From the NCBI GenBank assembly GCA_019413245.1, contig DXNX01000056.1:4607-15024 (forward strand): a stretch of 10,418 nucleotides of DNA. Direction: 5' to 3'. The position numbers and the translations under genes were made by a program. Below are positions 1 to 6,281 of this stretch, piece by piece. The notes under the pieces were generated by a model. That model saw only the letters and a list, made by a program, of their open reading frames with translations. It did not search any database and was not told where the DNA came from. Numbering within the stretch: position 1 is the stretch's first letter; each line of letters opens with the position of its first letter. Origin of the DNA: Oscillospiraceae bacterium. Lineage in GTDB: Bacteria > Bacillota > Clostridia > Oscillospirales > Ruminococcaceae.

Positions 1-1
1 G

Positions 2-388
2 TACATGATCAGTGAAGCCAAGCGCCCGCTGCGGCAGCTGAAAGCCATTTACGAGATGCGTGCCATGTGCCTGGCCGGTTACATGCCACGCATTTTGGCC
101 TGTGACACTTGCGGCCGGTATGACGGTATGGATTTTTACCTGGATACTGCCGGCGGCGGTCTGTTGTGTGCCGAGTGTGCCGCCAAAGAAAACCGGACCC
201 CGAATCTGGATGCCGGCGCCCTGTATGCGCTGCGCCATATCTGCCTGGCCGAAGATGCTAAACTTTTCAATTTCACCCTGACGGAAACCAGTACCAAGCG
301 TCTGGGTACCGTGTGTGAAAAATATCTTCTGGCCAACCTGGACCACGGCCTGAAAAGCCTGGATTTTTTAAAAACCGTTTTGGAATGA
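2..388 (+). CDS. recO: DNA repair protein RecO, C-terminal part (5' end outside window)
   Basis: This is the C-terminal half of RecO, the recombination mediator that binds single-stranded DNA and, with RecR, helps load RecA at gaps and breaks. The reading frame is open to the left edge of the window, so the ATG at 5 is most likely internal; a full RecO is about 240-260 residues and only about 128 are visible. Two CxxC pairs, about 19 residues apart (in LACDTCGRYDG and LLCAECAAKEN), match the zinc-finger of the RecO C-terminal domain. A helical stretch ending in SLDFLKTVLE follows, as is usual at the RecO C-terminus. The gene ends 28 bases before mutS2 on the same strand with no terminator between them, so the two are probably co-transcribed. 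The family assignment comes from the finger plus the overall pattern. Confidence 0.85.
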   Translation, partial: YMISEAKRPLRQLKAIYEMRAMCLAGYMPRILACDTCGRYDGMDFYLDTAGGGLLCAECAAKENRTPNLDAGALYALRHICLAEDAKLFNFTLTETSTKRLGTVCEKYLLANLDHGLKSLDFLKTVLE

Positions 389-416
389 CCAAGAGCAAGG
401 AGTAGAACCCTCACCC

Positions 417-2792
417 ATGGACTTTTCGTATAAAACCACCCTGGAACTGGATAAAGTCATCGCCCGCGCCGTGGACCTGTGCGCCTGCCAGGAAACCAAG
501 GAGCAGATGCGGAACATCCAGCCGTTCATGACCCCCGAAGAAGAGCGTTATGAGCTGACCAAGACCAATGCCATCAACAGCCTGCTCATCAAAAACGGCA
601 GTCCCCGTTTTGGCGCCGTGAGCGGTGCAAAGCGGATTGCGGCCCATGCCGTCAAAGGCGGCATCCTCTCAATGGGCGAACTGCTGGAAATCGCCGCCAC
701 TCTGCGCAACTTTCAGGGGCTGAGCCAGTGGTACGGCATGACCGAGCATGAGCCGCTGCCTACCGATGACCTCTTCTTTGCACTGGCTCCCCAGCCGCAG
801 CTGGAGAAGCAGATCACCGACAGCATTCTTTCCCCGGAGGAAATTGCCGACACAGCCAGCATCACCCTGCGTGACCTGCGCCGCAAGATCCGCGCCACCG
901 AGGATTCCATCCGTACCAAGCTGGATTCCATCATCAAGAACTCAACCACCAACAAATTCCTGCAGGACGCGGTGGTCACGCTGCGCAACGGTCGCTATGT
1001 GGTGCCTGTGCGTGCCGAATATCGCGGCGAAGTGGGCGGCGTCATTCACGACGTTTCCTCTACTGGTGCCACCGTGTTTGTGGAGCCTACCGCTGTTGTG
1101 GAAGCCAACGCCAAGATCATGCAGCTGCACGCCCAGGAGCAGGAAGAGATCACCCGGATTCTTTCCGCCTTTTCCGCCCAGGTCGGTTCCCTGGAACCGC
1201 AGTTCTCGTACAGCTATGACGCCATGCTTTCCATCGACCTGCTGCTGGCCAAGGCACGACTGGCCGTGGAGCAGAACGCTTTCATGCCCCAGGTCAGCGA
1301 CACCTGCCGTTTCTCACTGAAAAAGGCCCGCCATCCACTGATTGACAAAAAGAAAGTTGTCCCCATTGATATTGCCCTGGGGGATGAATACGATACTCTG
1401 GTCATCACCGGCCCCAACACCGGCGGCAAAACCGTCAGCCTGAAGACCGCCGGCCTGCTCAATGCCATGGCTCAGTACGGTTTCTTGATTCCGGCCCATG
1501 AGAGCAGCTCCGTCTGCTGCATGCAGGAATATCTGGTGGATATTGGCGACGAGCAAAGCATTGAGCAGAGCCTGTCCACCTTCTCCGGCCACATGAAGCG
1601 TATCACCGAAATTTTGCAGCTGGCCGGACCGGACACACTGACCCTGCTTGACGAGCTGGGAGCCGGCACAGACCCTGCCGAAGGTGCTGCGCTGGCAGTC
1701 AGTATTCTGGAAAAGCTGCGCCGCGCCGGCACGCTGCTGATGGCGACCACCCACTATGCAGAGCTGAAAGTCTACGCACTGGAAACCCCGGGCGTGGTCA
1801 ATGCCAGCTGTGAATTCAATGTGGAAAGCCTGATGCCCACCTACAAGCTCAGCGTGGGCGTGCCGGGCAAATCCAACGCCTTCCTTATCAGTGCCAAACT
1901 GGGTATTCCGGAGGATGTCATTGATGCCGCCCGGGCGCATATGTCCAACGACGATAAACGGCTGGACAGCGTTCTGGCCCAGCTGGACGATATGAAGCTG
2001 CGTCTGAAAAAGGCCGAAGACGAAGCCGAAGAGGCCAAACACCAGGCAGAGAATGCCTTGGAACGTGCCAAAAAGGAGCGGGACGCCCTCATTCAACGCG
2101 GAGAGGAAGAGTTGGAAAATGCCCGCAAGCAGGCGCGGGATATGATCCAGAAAGTCCAGAATGACGCTTACGCGCTGACCGATGAGCTGCGCCGCCTGCA
2201 GAAGGATGAGAAGGCCAGTGCAGCCCAGAGAGCGGTCCGTGCCCGGGAAATCGCCCGCAAGGACACCGAAAATCTGCTGGCGGACGCCAAGTCCCGGAAA
2301 CCGGTGGCTGAATACGTTCCGCTGAAGGAAGTCAAGGTCGGACAGGAAGTCGTTATTGCTGACCTGAACCAGACCGCCGTGGTCATGGCACGCCCGGACC
2401 GGGATGGGCTGGTGGAGGTTCGCGCCGGTATTCTGAAAACCAAGGTACCGCTGTCCGGTCTGAAAGCCTCCGATAAAATGCAGAAAAAGTCCCGCCAGCC
2501 GCAGACGCCCCGCACACACACCCGTGTGCAGCTGGACCATGACCGCAAGGCGAGCCTGGAACTGAATCTGCTCGGGTATACGGTAGAAGAGGCCATCGGT
2601 GAAGTGGACCGTTTTCTGGATGGTGCCGTCATGCGCGGCCAGCACACCGTCTATATCATCCATGGGCTCGGTACCGGCGCACTCCGTGCCGGCATTCAGA
2701 AACATCTGCGCACCCACCGTCAGGTCAAGAGCTTCCGTCTGGGCGGCTATGGTGAAGGCGGCAGCGGTGTGACCGTTGTGGAACTGAAATAA
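417..2792 (+). CDS. mutS2: MutS2 family ATPase/endonuclease (Smr domain)
   Basis: MutS2 is a MutS paralogue not used in mismatch repair; in other bacteria it suppresses recombination and, in B. subtilis, acts on collided ribosomes (also called RqcU). The protein is 791 residues, close to the usual ~785. In order: an N-terminal core/lever region, the ABC-type ATPase with Walker A GPNTGGKT at residues 332-339 and Walker B LLDELGAGTDP at 410-420, a long charged coiled coil at about 511-628, a KOW-like beta segment at about 640-685, and a C-terminal Smr domain from about 714. The Smr HGxGTGxLR signature is intact (HGLGTGALR, 749-757), but the usual LDLRG motif reads LNLLG (716-720). An AAGGAG at 397-402 serves the ATG at 417 at a rather long spacing of 14 bases. 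It is probably in an operon with recO and may read into the next gene. Confidence 0.95.
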   Translation: MDFSYKTTLELDKVIARAVDLCACQETKEQMRNIQPFMTPEEERYELTKTNAINSLLIKNGSPRFGAVSGAKRIAAHAVKGGILSMGELLEIAATLRNFQGLSQWYGMTEHEPLPTDDLFFALAPQPQLEKQITDSILSPEEIADTASITLRDLRRKIRATEDSIRTKLDSIIKNSTTNKFLQDAVVTLRNGRYVVPVRAEYRGEVGGVIHDVSSTGATVFVEPTAVVEANAKIMQLHAQEQEEITRILSAFSAQVGSLEPQFSYSYDAMLSIDLLLAKARLAVEQNAFMPQVSDTCRFSLKKARHPLIDKKKVVPIDIALGDEYDTLVITGPNTGGKTVSLKTAGLLNAMAQYGFLIPAHESSSVCCMQEYLVDIGDEQSIEQSLSTFSGHMKRITEILQLAGPDTLTLLDELGAGTDPAEGAALAVSILEKLRRAGTLLMATTHYAELKVYALETPGVVNASCEFNVESLMPTYKLSVGVPGKSNAFLISAKLGIPEDVIDAARAHMSNDDKRLDSVLAQLDDMKLRLKKAEDEAEEAKHQAENALERAKKERDALIQRGEEELENARKQARDMIQKVQNDAYALTDELRRLQKDEKASAAQRAVRAREIARKDTENLLADAKSRKPVAEYVPLKEVKVGQEVVIADLNQTAVVMARPDRDGLVEVRAGILKTKVPLSGLKASDKMQKKSRQPQTPRTHTRVQLDHDRKASLELNLLGYTVEEAIGEVDRFLDGAVMRGQHTVYIIHGLGTGALRAGIQKHLRTHRQVKSFRLGGYGEGGSGVTVVELK

Positions 2793-2855
2793 TATAAACC
2801 CGCACCGCAGCGGGGAATATTGCATGCATGGCATAAAGAAAGGATGGCCTCAGAC

Positions 2856-3797
2856 ATGCAGGATGATTATACTCGATCACGCGGATTTGCTTTGACGCTG
2901 GCACGCCGTGCCGTGAACGATCTACGACGGGATGAGTTCCGGCAGCTTCGTAACTATGTGGACCTCTGCCAGGCCTTGGCACAAAAAACGAGATACAGCG
3001 GCTTTTTCGCTCAGGCACAACAGGTTCTTCAGCGGGCAGACAGCCTGTACTATACGCTGATACGCTGTCTGCTGGAACAGGTCGACAGCGAACAGCTGTG
3101 CGCGTTCGGCGTCAATTTCGGGTTGGGTGGCATTGTGTACGGCGCTGCCCACATGAAAGAGGAAATTGAAAGCACCGGTCACCCTGCGGCCTGGCTCAAT
3201 ACAGCGAACTGCGCTTCGCCCCAACTGGAAAAGGCTGTCAGCGACGCAGAAGCGGCCGGCAAATATGTGTGGGTCCTTTACGCACAGGATGTTGCTGCGC
3301 TGCAAAGTGCCATCGCACTGACCCGGCGCCATCCTTTTGCTGCTTTTCTGCTGGTGGCTTCACCGGGACTGATTCTTTCTGTCCCGATGGAAAGTTTTGA
3401 CGGCTGCCGTAATCTCTGCATCTGGCTCTTGCTGCCAGCTCCCGCCCTGGAGCCGGAGACTATCGAGGCCGCGCAGGCGCTGCGCGAGCGGAAAATACTA
3501 TTCGGTTTGGCTGTCCTGCTCAAAGAGGAGGACGCAGCGGTGGCCATGGACCCGGAATGGCTGCAGGAAATGTCTCACTGGGCGTCGTTCTGCCTCTATG
3601 CCCGTATGCCGGGCATGAAACCGCAGACCGCACAGCAGCTGCGCCAGCGTGTGGTGCACAGCCGAACGGAATCGGCCACCCCCTTGCTGGTGTTCGATTG
3701 GGACGGTGATCTGCACACCATCAACAAGAGCATCTCCGAACAAGCTGTGGTGGGGACCCCCATCGATGCCGATTTGCCTTTTCCGTTTTTACGGTAA
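2856..3797 (+). CDS. Hypothetical protein, unrecognised, 313 residues
   Basis: I do not recognise this protein with confidence. The frame also opens at TTG 2820 and ATG 2844. I chose ATG 2856 because the purine-rich AGAAAGGA at 2836-2843 sits 12 bases before it but would abut or overlap the ATG at 2844. The N-terminus is basic and helical (many Arg and Gln). A Gly-rich segment (FGVNFGLGGIVYGAA) follows, then alternating hydrophobic beta and amphipathic alpha segments (YVWVLYAQDV, FAAFLLVASPG, LCIWLLLPAP, ILFGLAVLL), compatible with a TIM-barrel-like or Rossmann-like fold. The C-terminal part contains LLVFDWDGDLHTIN. From memory the plan resembles clostridial radical SAM-like proteins, but there is no CxxxCxxC iron-sulfur motif, so this would be a non-catalytic relative at best. 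There is no signal peptide or clear membrane helix. It lies 63 bases downstream of mutS2 without a convincing terminator and ends at a bidirectional terminator. Confidence 0.75.
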   Translation: MQDDYTRSRGFALTLARRAVNDLRRDEFRQLRNYVDLCQALAQKTRYSGFFAQAQQVLQRADSLYYTLIRCLLEQVDSEQLCAFGVNFGLGGIVYGAAHMKEEIESTGHPAAWLNTANCASPQLEKAVSDAEAAGKYVWVLYAQDVAALQSAIALTRRHPFAAFLLVASPGLILSVPMESFDGCRNLCIWLLLPAPALEPETIEAAQALRERKILFGLAVLLKEEDAAVAMDPEWLQEMSHWASFCLYARMPGMKPQTAQQLRQRVVHSRTESATPLLVFDWDGDLHTINKSISEQAVVGTPIDADLPFPFLR

Positions 3798-3812
3798 ACC
3801 GTACAAAAAAAT

Positions 3813-3861
3813 AATAATCCCGCAGTACAGACAGATTTTCCTGTCCGACTGTGGGATTATT
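3813..3861. terminator. Bidirectional intrinsic terminator
   Basis: A 14-base stem (AATAATCCCGCAGT at 3813-3826 with ACTGTGGGATTATT at 3848-3861, one G-U pair) encloses a second 5-bp stem (GACAG/CTGTC) with a six-base loop. A T-rich stretch follows on the plus strand and an A-run at 3805-3810 provides the U-tract on the minus strand. It sits between two convergent genes, 15 bases after the stop of the 313-residue protein and 5 bases after the TetR stop, so it can end both transcripts. Confidence 0.85.
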
Positions 3862-3866
3862 TTCGT

Positions 3867-4445
3867 TTATTGTGGTTTTGTCGCCTCTGATGGCATGCCT
3901 CCGTCCAGCAATTCATGCAGCAGATTGTCATCGTGCAGGGCAAGCAGATACCTCGTCTCCTGCGAAAGCTCCTTCTCCATCCCGCCGCGCACCCACGGCA
4001 TCAGAACCCCCATGGCGGCACCAGCCAGAAATTGCGACAAGAATTCCAGTTCGTCGGAGCCCATATTGGGCCGGCATTCGCTCAGACGCTGGTGGTAATA
4101 TTTCTGCATAAAATCGTATATGTATTCAGAAAGACTGTTCTGCCCGGTGTAGGACAAAGCATTCTCATAGAACACCTTATTCTGACGGAAATACTCTTCC
4201 AGTCCGATCAGGATGGACTGCCAGCTCCCGTACTGTGTATGCTCGAACAGAAACGGTGTCACACCCGTCTGGAAGTACCATGTCACAAGATCATATTTAT
4301 CGGCAAAATGATAATAAAAGGTATTTCTGCCGACACCGGCCTTCTCCACAATATCGTTCACCGAGATTTTCTCCAGCGGCATTGTCAGCATCAGTTGCTG
4401 CAGGCTTTGCGCCAGCAGAAGCTTGGTTTGGCTGGTCTTGGGCAT
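3867..4445 (-). CDS. TetR/AcrR family transcriptional regulator
   Basis: A 192-residue one-component repressor of the TetR type. The N-terminal helix-turn-helix is clear at about residues 27-54 (ISVNDIVEKAGVGRNTFYYHF then ADKYDLV). The remainder is the all-helical ligand-binding and dimerisation domain, rich in aromatics, of the subgroup containing regulators such as DhaS; the ligand cannot be read from the sequence. The open frame continues upstream to 4835, but GGAAGGAG at 4455-4462 (minus strand) lies nine bases before the ATG at 4445, which fixes the start. It is transcribed divergently from the radical SAM gene, the usual layout when a TetR repressor controls its neighbour. An inverted repeat at 4482-4503 over its own transcription start suggests autoregulation. 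The target and inducer are unknown. Confidence 0.9.
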   Translation of the reverse strand: MPKTSQTKLLLAQSLQQLMLTMPLEKISVNDIVEKAGVGRNTFYYHFADKYDLVTWYFQTGVTPFLFEHTQYGSWQSILIGLEEYFRQNKVFYENALSYTGQNSLSEYIYDFMQKYYHQRLSECRPNMGSDELEFLSQFLAGAAMGVLMPWVRGGMEKELSQETRYLLALHDDNLLHELLDGGMPSEATKPQ

Positions 4446-4481
4446 GGCGGGGTTCTCCTTCCGAGGGGGGTAGAAAAGCGG

Positions 4482-4503
4482 ATACAATGAAAAATAATTG
4501 TAT
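4482..4503. promoter_or_regulatory. Candidate TetR operator (inverted repeat)
   Basis: A perfect 7-bp inverted repeat, ATACAAT (4482-4488) and ATTGTAT (4497-4503), separated by eight bases. It lies immediately downstream of the -10 box of the tetR promoter, about where transcription should start, so a dimer bound there would block tetR. Assigning it to this TetR protein is inference from position and symmetry. AT-rich palindromes can occur by chance. Confidence 0.5.
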
Positions 4504-4505
4504 AT

Positions 4506-4534
4506 ATTATACCATATTTCTGAAAAAAAGAAGA
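4506..4534 (-). promoter_or_regulatory. Promoter of the tetR gene
   Basis: On the minus strand the sequence TGGTATAAT gives a perfect TATAAT -10 box (4511 down to 4506) with the TGn extension upstream. The -35 position 17 bases away (TCTTCT, 4534-4529) is poor, as is common for extended -10 promoters. Transcription would start near 4499, giving a leader of about 54 bases to the ATG at 4445. Confidence 0.6.
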
Positions 4535-4656
4535 GGGTGACCAAGGCCTGCCCTGCCAAAACTGAGGGGCGAAAATGGTCGTTTTTTGAACAAATCTCAC
4601 GTTTTGACCATATACATTGAATTGCCCTGCGCGCTAAAATAGGCGTAGAAATGGAG

Positions 4657-4687
4657 GGTGTGTCGTTGCCGTAGGCAACAGCACACC
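4657..4687 (+). promoter_or_regulatory. Leader hairpin upstream of the radical SAM gene
   Basis: Two 6-bp stems stack on each other: GGTGTG (4657-4662) pairs with CACACC (4682-4687) and GTTGCC (4665-4670) with GGCAAC (4674-4679), with a GTA triloop and a small TC/AG internal loop. TTTTT follows at 4693-4697, five bases after the stem, and the ribosome binding site starts at 4704. It could be a weak attenuator, an mRNA-stabilising hairpin or a protein-binding site; I do not recognise a riboswitch class. A TAAAAT at 4635-4640 could be a -10 box, but no matching -35 is at a normal distance, so the radical SAM promoter remains unassigned. The rest of the 4446-4716 gap holds an imperfect TGGTC/GACCA repeat (4576-4580, 4606-4610). 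Confidence 0.5.
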
Positions 4688-4716
4688 ATCGCTTTTTCTG
4701 AAAAGGAGAGATGGTT

Positions 4717-6108
4717 ATGCCGACCAATAAGATTGTACATGCAGCACAGCGCGCGGCGTTCAGTGCTGCCATTGATGCAACCATCCATGCGGTGCGTGGG
4801 AAAGGCACCGACAAGATGGCTGAAAATGCCCTCAAACTGATCGACCTTGGTGAGCCCCTGCTGAAAGACCGTTACCCTGCCAGTGCCTTTGACGCAGCGC
4901 GCAAGCTGGTCCAGGACCCTAATGGCAAGTGGATGCAGTTTGCTTACAGGGCCATCAATGAAATTGACCCCAATGTCCTGAAGATGAACGTGCTGAACCT
5001 CGTGTTTGAAGGTATGCTCAGCGGTTACAACCAGGTTTGCGAACTGCGCAAGAAGTATGACTGCAACATGCCCTGGATTCTGCTGTTTGACCCCACTTCC
5101 GCCTGCAACCTGCACTGCAAGGGCTGCTGGGCCGCAGAATACGGCAACCGCCTGAACCTGAGCTACGATGACATGGATCGCATCGTGACCGAAGGCGAAG
5201 AGCTGGGTATCCACTGGTACATGATGACCGGCGGCGAGCCGATGTGCCGCAAGGATGACATCCTGAAGCTGGCCGAAAAGCATCAGACTTCCGTGTTCCA
5301 CCTGTTCACCAACGGCACGCTGATCGACGATGACTTCTGCGAAGCCGTCAAAAAGGTCGGCAACATGGCGTTCTTCCTGTCTGTGGAAGGCATTGAGGAT
5401 GCCACCGATGACCGCCGCGGCGAGGGCGTGTTCAAGAAGGTCATGCATGCCATGGACCTGATGAAGAAACACGGCCTGCTGTTCGGTACCTCGATCTGCT
5501 ACACCAGCGCCAACTACAAGGCTGTTACCAGCGATGAATTCATGGATATGCTGATCGACCACGGCGTCCGCTTCAACTGGTACTTCCATTACATGCCCAT
5601 CGGCGCCGGCGCCAGCGTCGACCTGATGCTCAACCACGAACAGCGCGAATACATGTACCATCGTGTGCGTGAGATCCGCGGTCTGACCGGCGGCAAGCCG
5701 ATTTTCTGCATCGACTTCCAGAACGACGGCGAGTATGTGGATGGCTGCATTGCCGGTGGCCGCCAGTATGCCCATATCAACCCCAACGGTGATGTGGAGC
5801 CTTGTGTCTTTATTCATTACTCCGGCGCCAACATCCATGAAAAGTCCCTGCTGGAATGCCTGCAGCAGCCGCTGTTCAAGGAATATCACAAGGGCCAGCC
5901 GTTCAATAAGAACCATCTGCGTCCCTGCCCGATGCTGGAAAACCCCGAATTCCTGGCCGGCATGGTCGAGCGAAGCGGCGCCCACAGCACCGACCTGGAA
6001 AAGCCTGAATCCACCTCCGACGTGTATCGCCGCTGCAAGCCGTACGCAGACCAGTGGACTCCCACGGCAGATAAGCTGTGGAAAGAAGATCACCCCGACA
6101 AGAGCTGA
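4717..6108 (+). CDS. Radical SAM enzyme with SPASM-like C-terminal cysteines
   Basis: A 463-residue radical S-adenosylmethionine protein. The CxxxCxxC motif that binds the [4Fe-4S] cluster is C130-C134-C137 (SACNLHCKGCW), followed by the SAM-binding GGEP at 172-175. A helical domain of about 120 residues precedes the barrel. The C-terminal part carries the pattern of a SPASM/Twitch auxiliary cluster region: C344 in DGCIAGG, then a NPNGDVEPC segment ending at C363, with further cysteines at 381, 404 and 440. This suggests at least one extra iron-sulfur cluster. The substrate is not evident: no small peptide precursor or biosynthetic partner lies nearby. ATG 4717 is preferred over ATG 4711 because AGGAG at 4704-4708 is eight bases from the former and only two from the latter. 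It is divergent from a TetR regulator, stands alone, and is closed by a strong terminator. Confidence 0.9.
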   Translation: MPTNKIVHAAQRAAFSAAIDATIHAVRGKGTDKMAENALKLIDLGEPLLKDRYPASAFDAARKLVQDPNGKWMQFAYRAINEIDPNVLKMNVLNLVFEGMLSGYNQVCELRKKYDCNMPWILLFDPTSACNLHCKGCWAAEYGNRLNLSYDDMDRIVTEGEELGIHWYMMTGGEPMCRKDDILKLAEKHQTSVFHLFTNGTLIDDDFCEAVKKVGNMAFFLSVEGIEDATDDRRGEGVFKKVMHAMDLMKKHGLLFGTSICYTSANYKAVTSDEFMDMLIDHGVRFNWYFHYMPIGAGASVDLMLNHEQREYMYHRVREIRGLTGGKPIFCIDFQNDGEYVDGCIAGGRQYAHINPNGDVEPCVFIHYSGANIHEKSLLECLQQPLFKEYHKGQPFNKNHLRPCPMLENPEFLAGMVERSGAHSTDLEKPESTSDVYRRCKPYADQWTPTADKLWKEDHPDKS

Positions 6109-6146
6109 TTCTTTCACCTGTAACACTCCTGTATTACCCTATACAA

Positions 6147-6197
6147 CAAAGCGCCCTGTCATGGCCCAACCGCCTGACAGGGCGCTTTGCTTTTTTT
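6147..6197 (+). terminator. Strong intrinsic terminator after the radical SAM gene
   Basis: A perfect 15-bp inverted repeat (CAAAGCGCCCTGTCA at 6147-6161 with its complement at 6175-6189), a 13-base loop, and seven T residues at 6191-6197. It should insulate the sporulation operon downstream from radical SAM gene transcription. Confidence 0.95.
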
Positions 6198-6213
6198 GCC
6201 TGGCGCGTTTTGC

Positions 6214-6242
6214 GCATTTTCTCATCCGCCGGGTCATACACT
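6214..6242 (+). promoter_or_regulatory. Sigma-E-type promoter upstream of spoIIGA
   Basis: GCATTTT (6214-6220), a 14-base spacer, then CATACACT (6235-6242). The B. subtilis sigma-E consensus, from memory, is KMATATT, 13-15 bases, CATACANT: the -35 matches 6 of 7 and the -10 is perfect at the preferred spacing. The predicted start lies about 33 bases before the spoIIGA ATG. No good sigma-A pair and no Spo0A box (TGTCGAA or its complement) is visible between the terminator and the gene. Confidence 0.55.
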
Positions 6243-6281
6243 TGGTATATCAGCGCAAAAAGGGAAGGGTGGTGCCGCAGG

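Noticed and set aside
2799..2814. Hairpin CCCGC/GCGGG after mutS2 as a terminator
   Set aside because: The stem is only five base pairs and no T-run follows, so read-through into the next gene is more likely.
1314..2834. A 506-codon open frame antisense to mutS2
   Set aside because: It lies almost wholly opposite a clear MutS2 gene, has low-complexity composition with no recognisable domain, and follows from the codon bias of the sense strand.
4571..4610. TGGTC/GACCA pair as a second TetR operator
   Set aside because: Only five bases are paired across a 25-base gap and the sequence does not resemble the repeat over the tetR promoter.
4590..4618. Sigma-E-like promoter before the radical SAM gene (-10 TATACATT)
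   Set aside because: The -10 is close to CATACANT, but the sequence 14 bases upstream matches only 4 of 7 -35 positions.
4446..4835. N-terminal extension of the TetR frame
   Set aside because: The extension would run through the promoter and into the radical SAM gene; a well-placed ribosome binding site marks the ATG at 4445.
4597..6126. A 509-codon open frame antisense to the radical SAM gene
   Set aside because: The sense frame carries all radical SAM motifs; the antisense protein is His/Val/Gln-rich with no domain and would cover the radical SAM leader hairpin.
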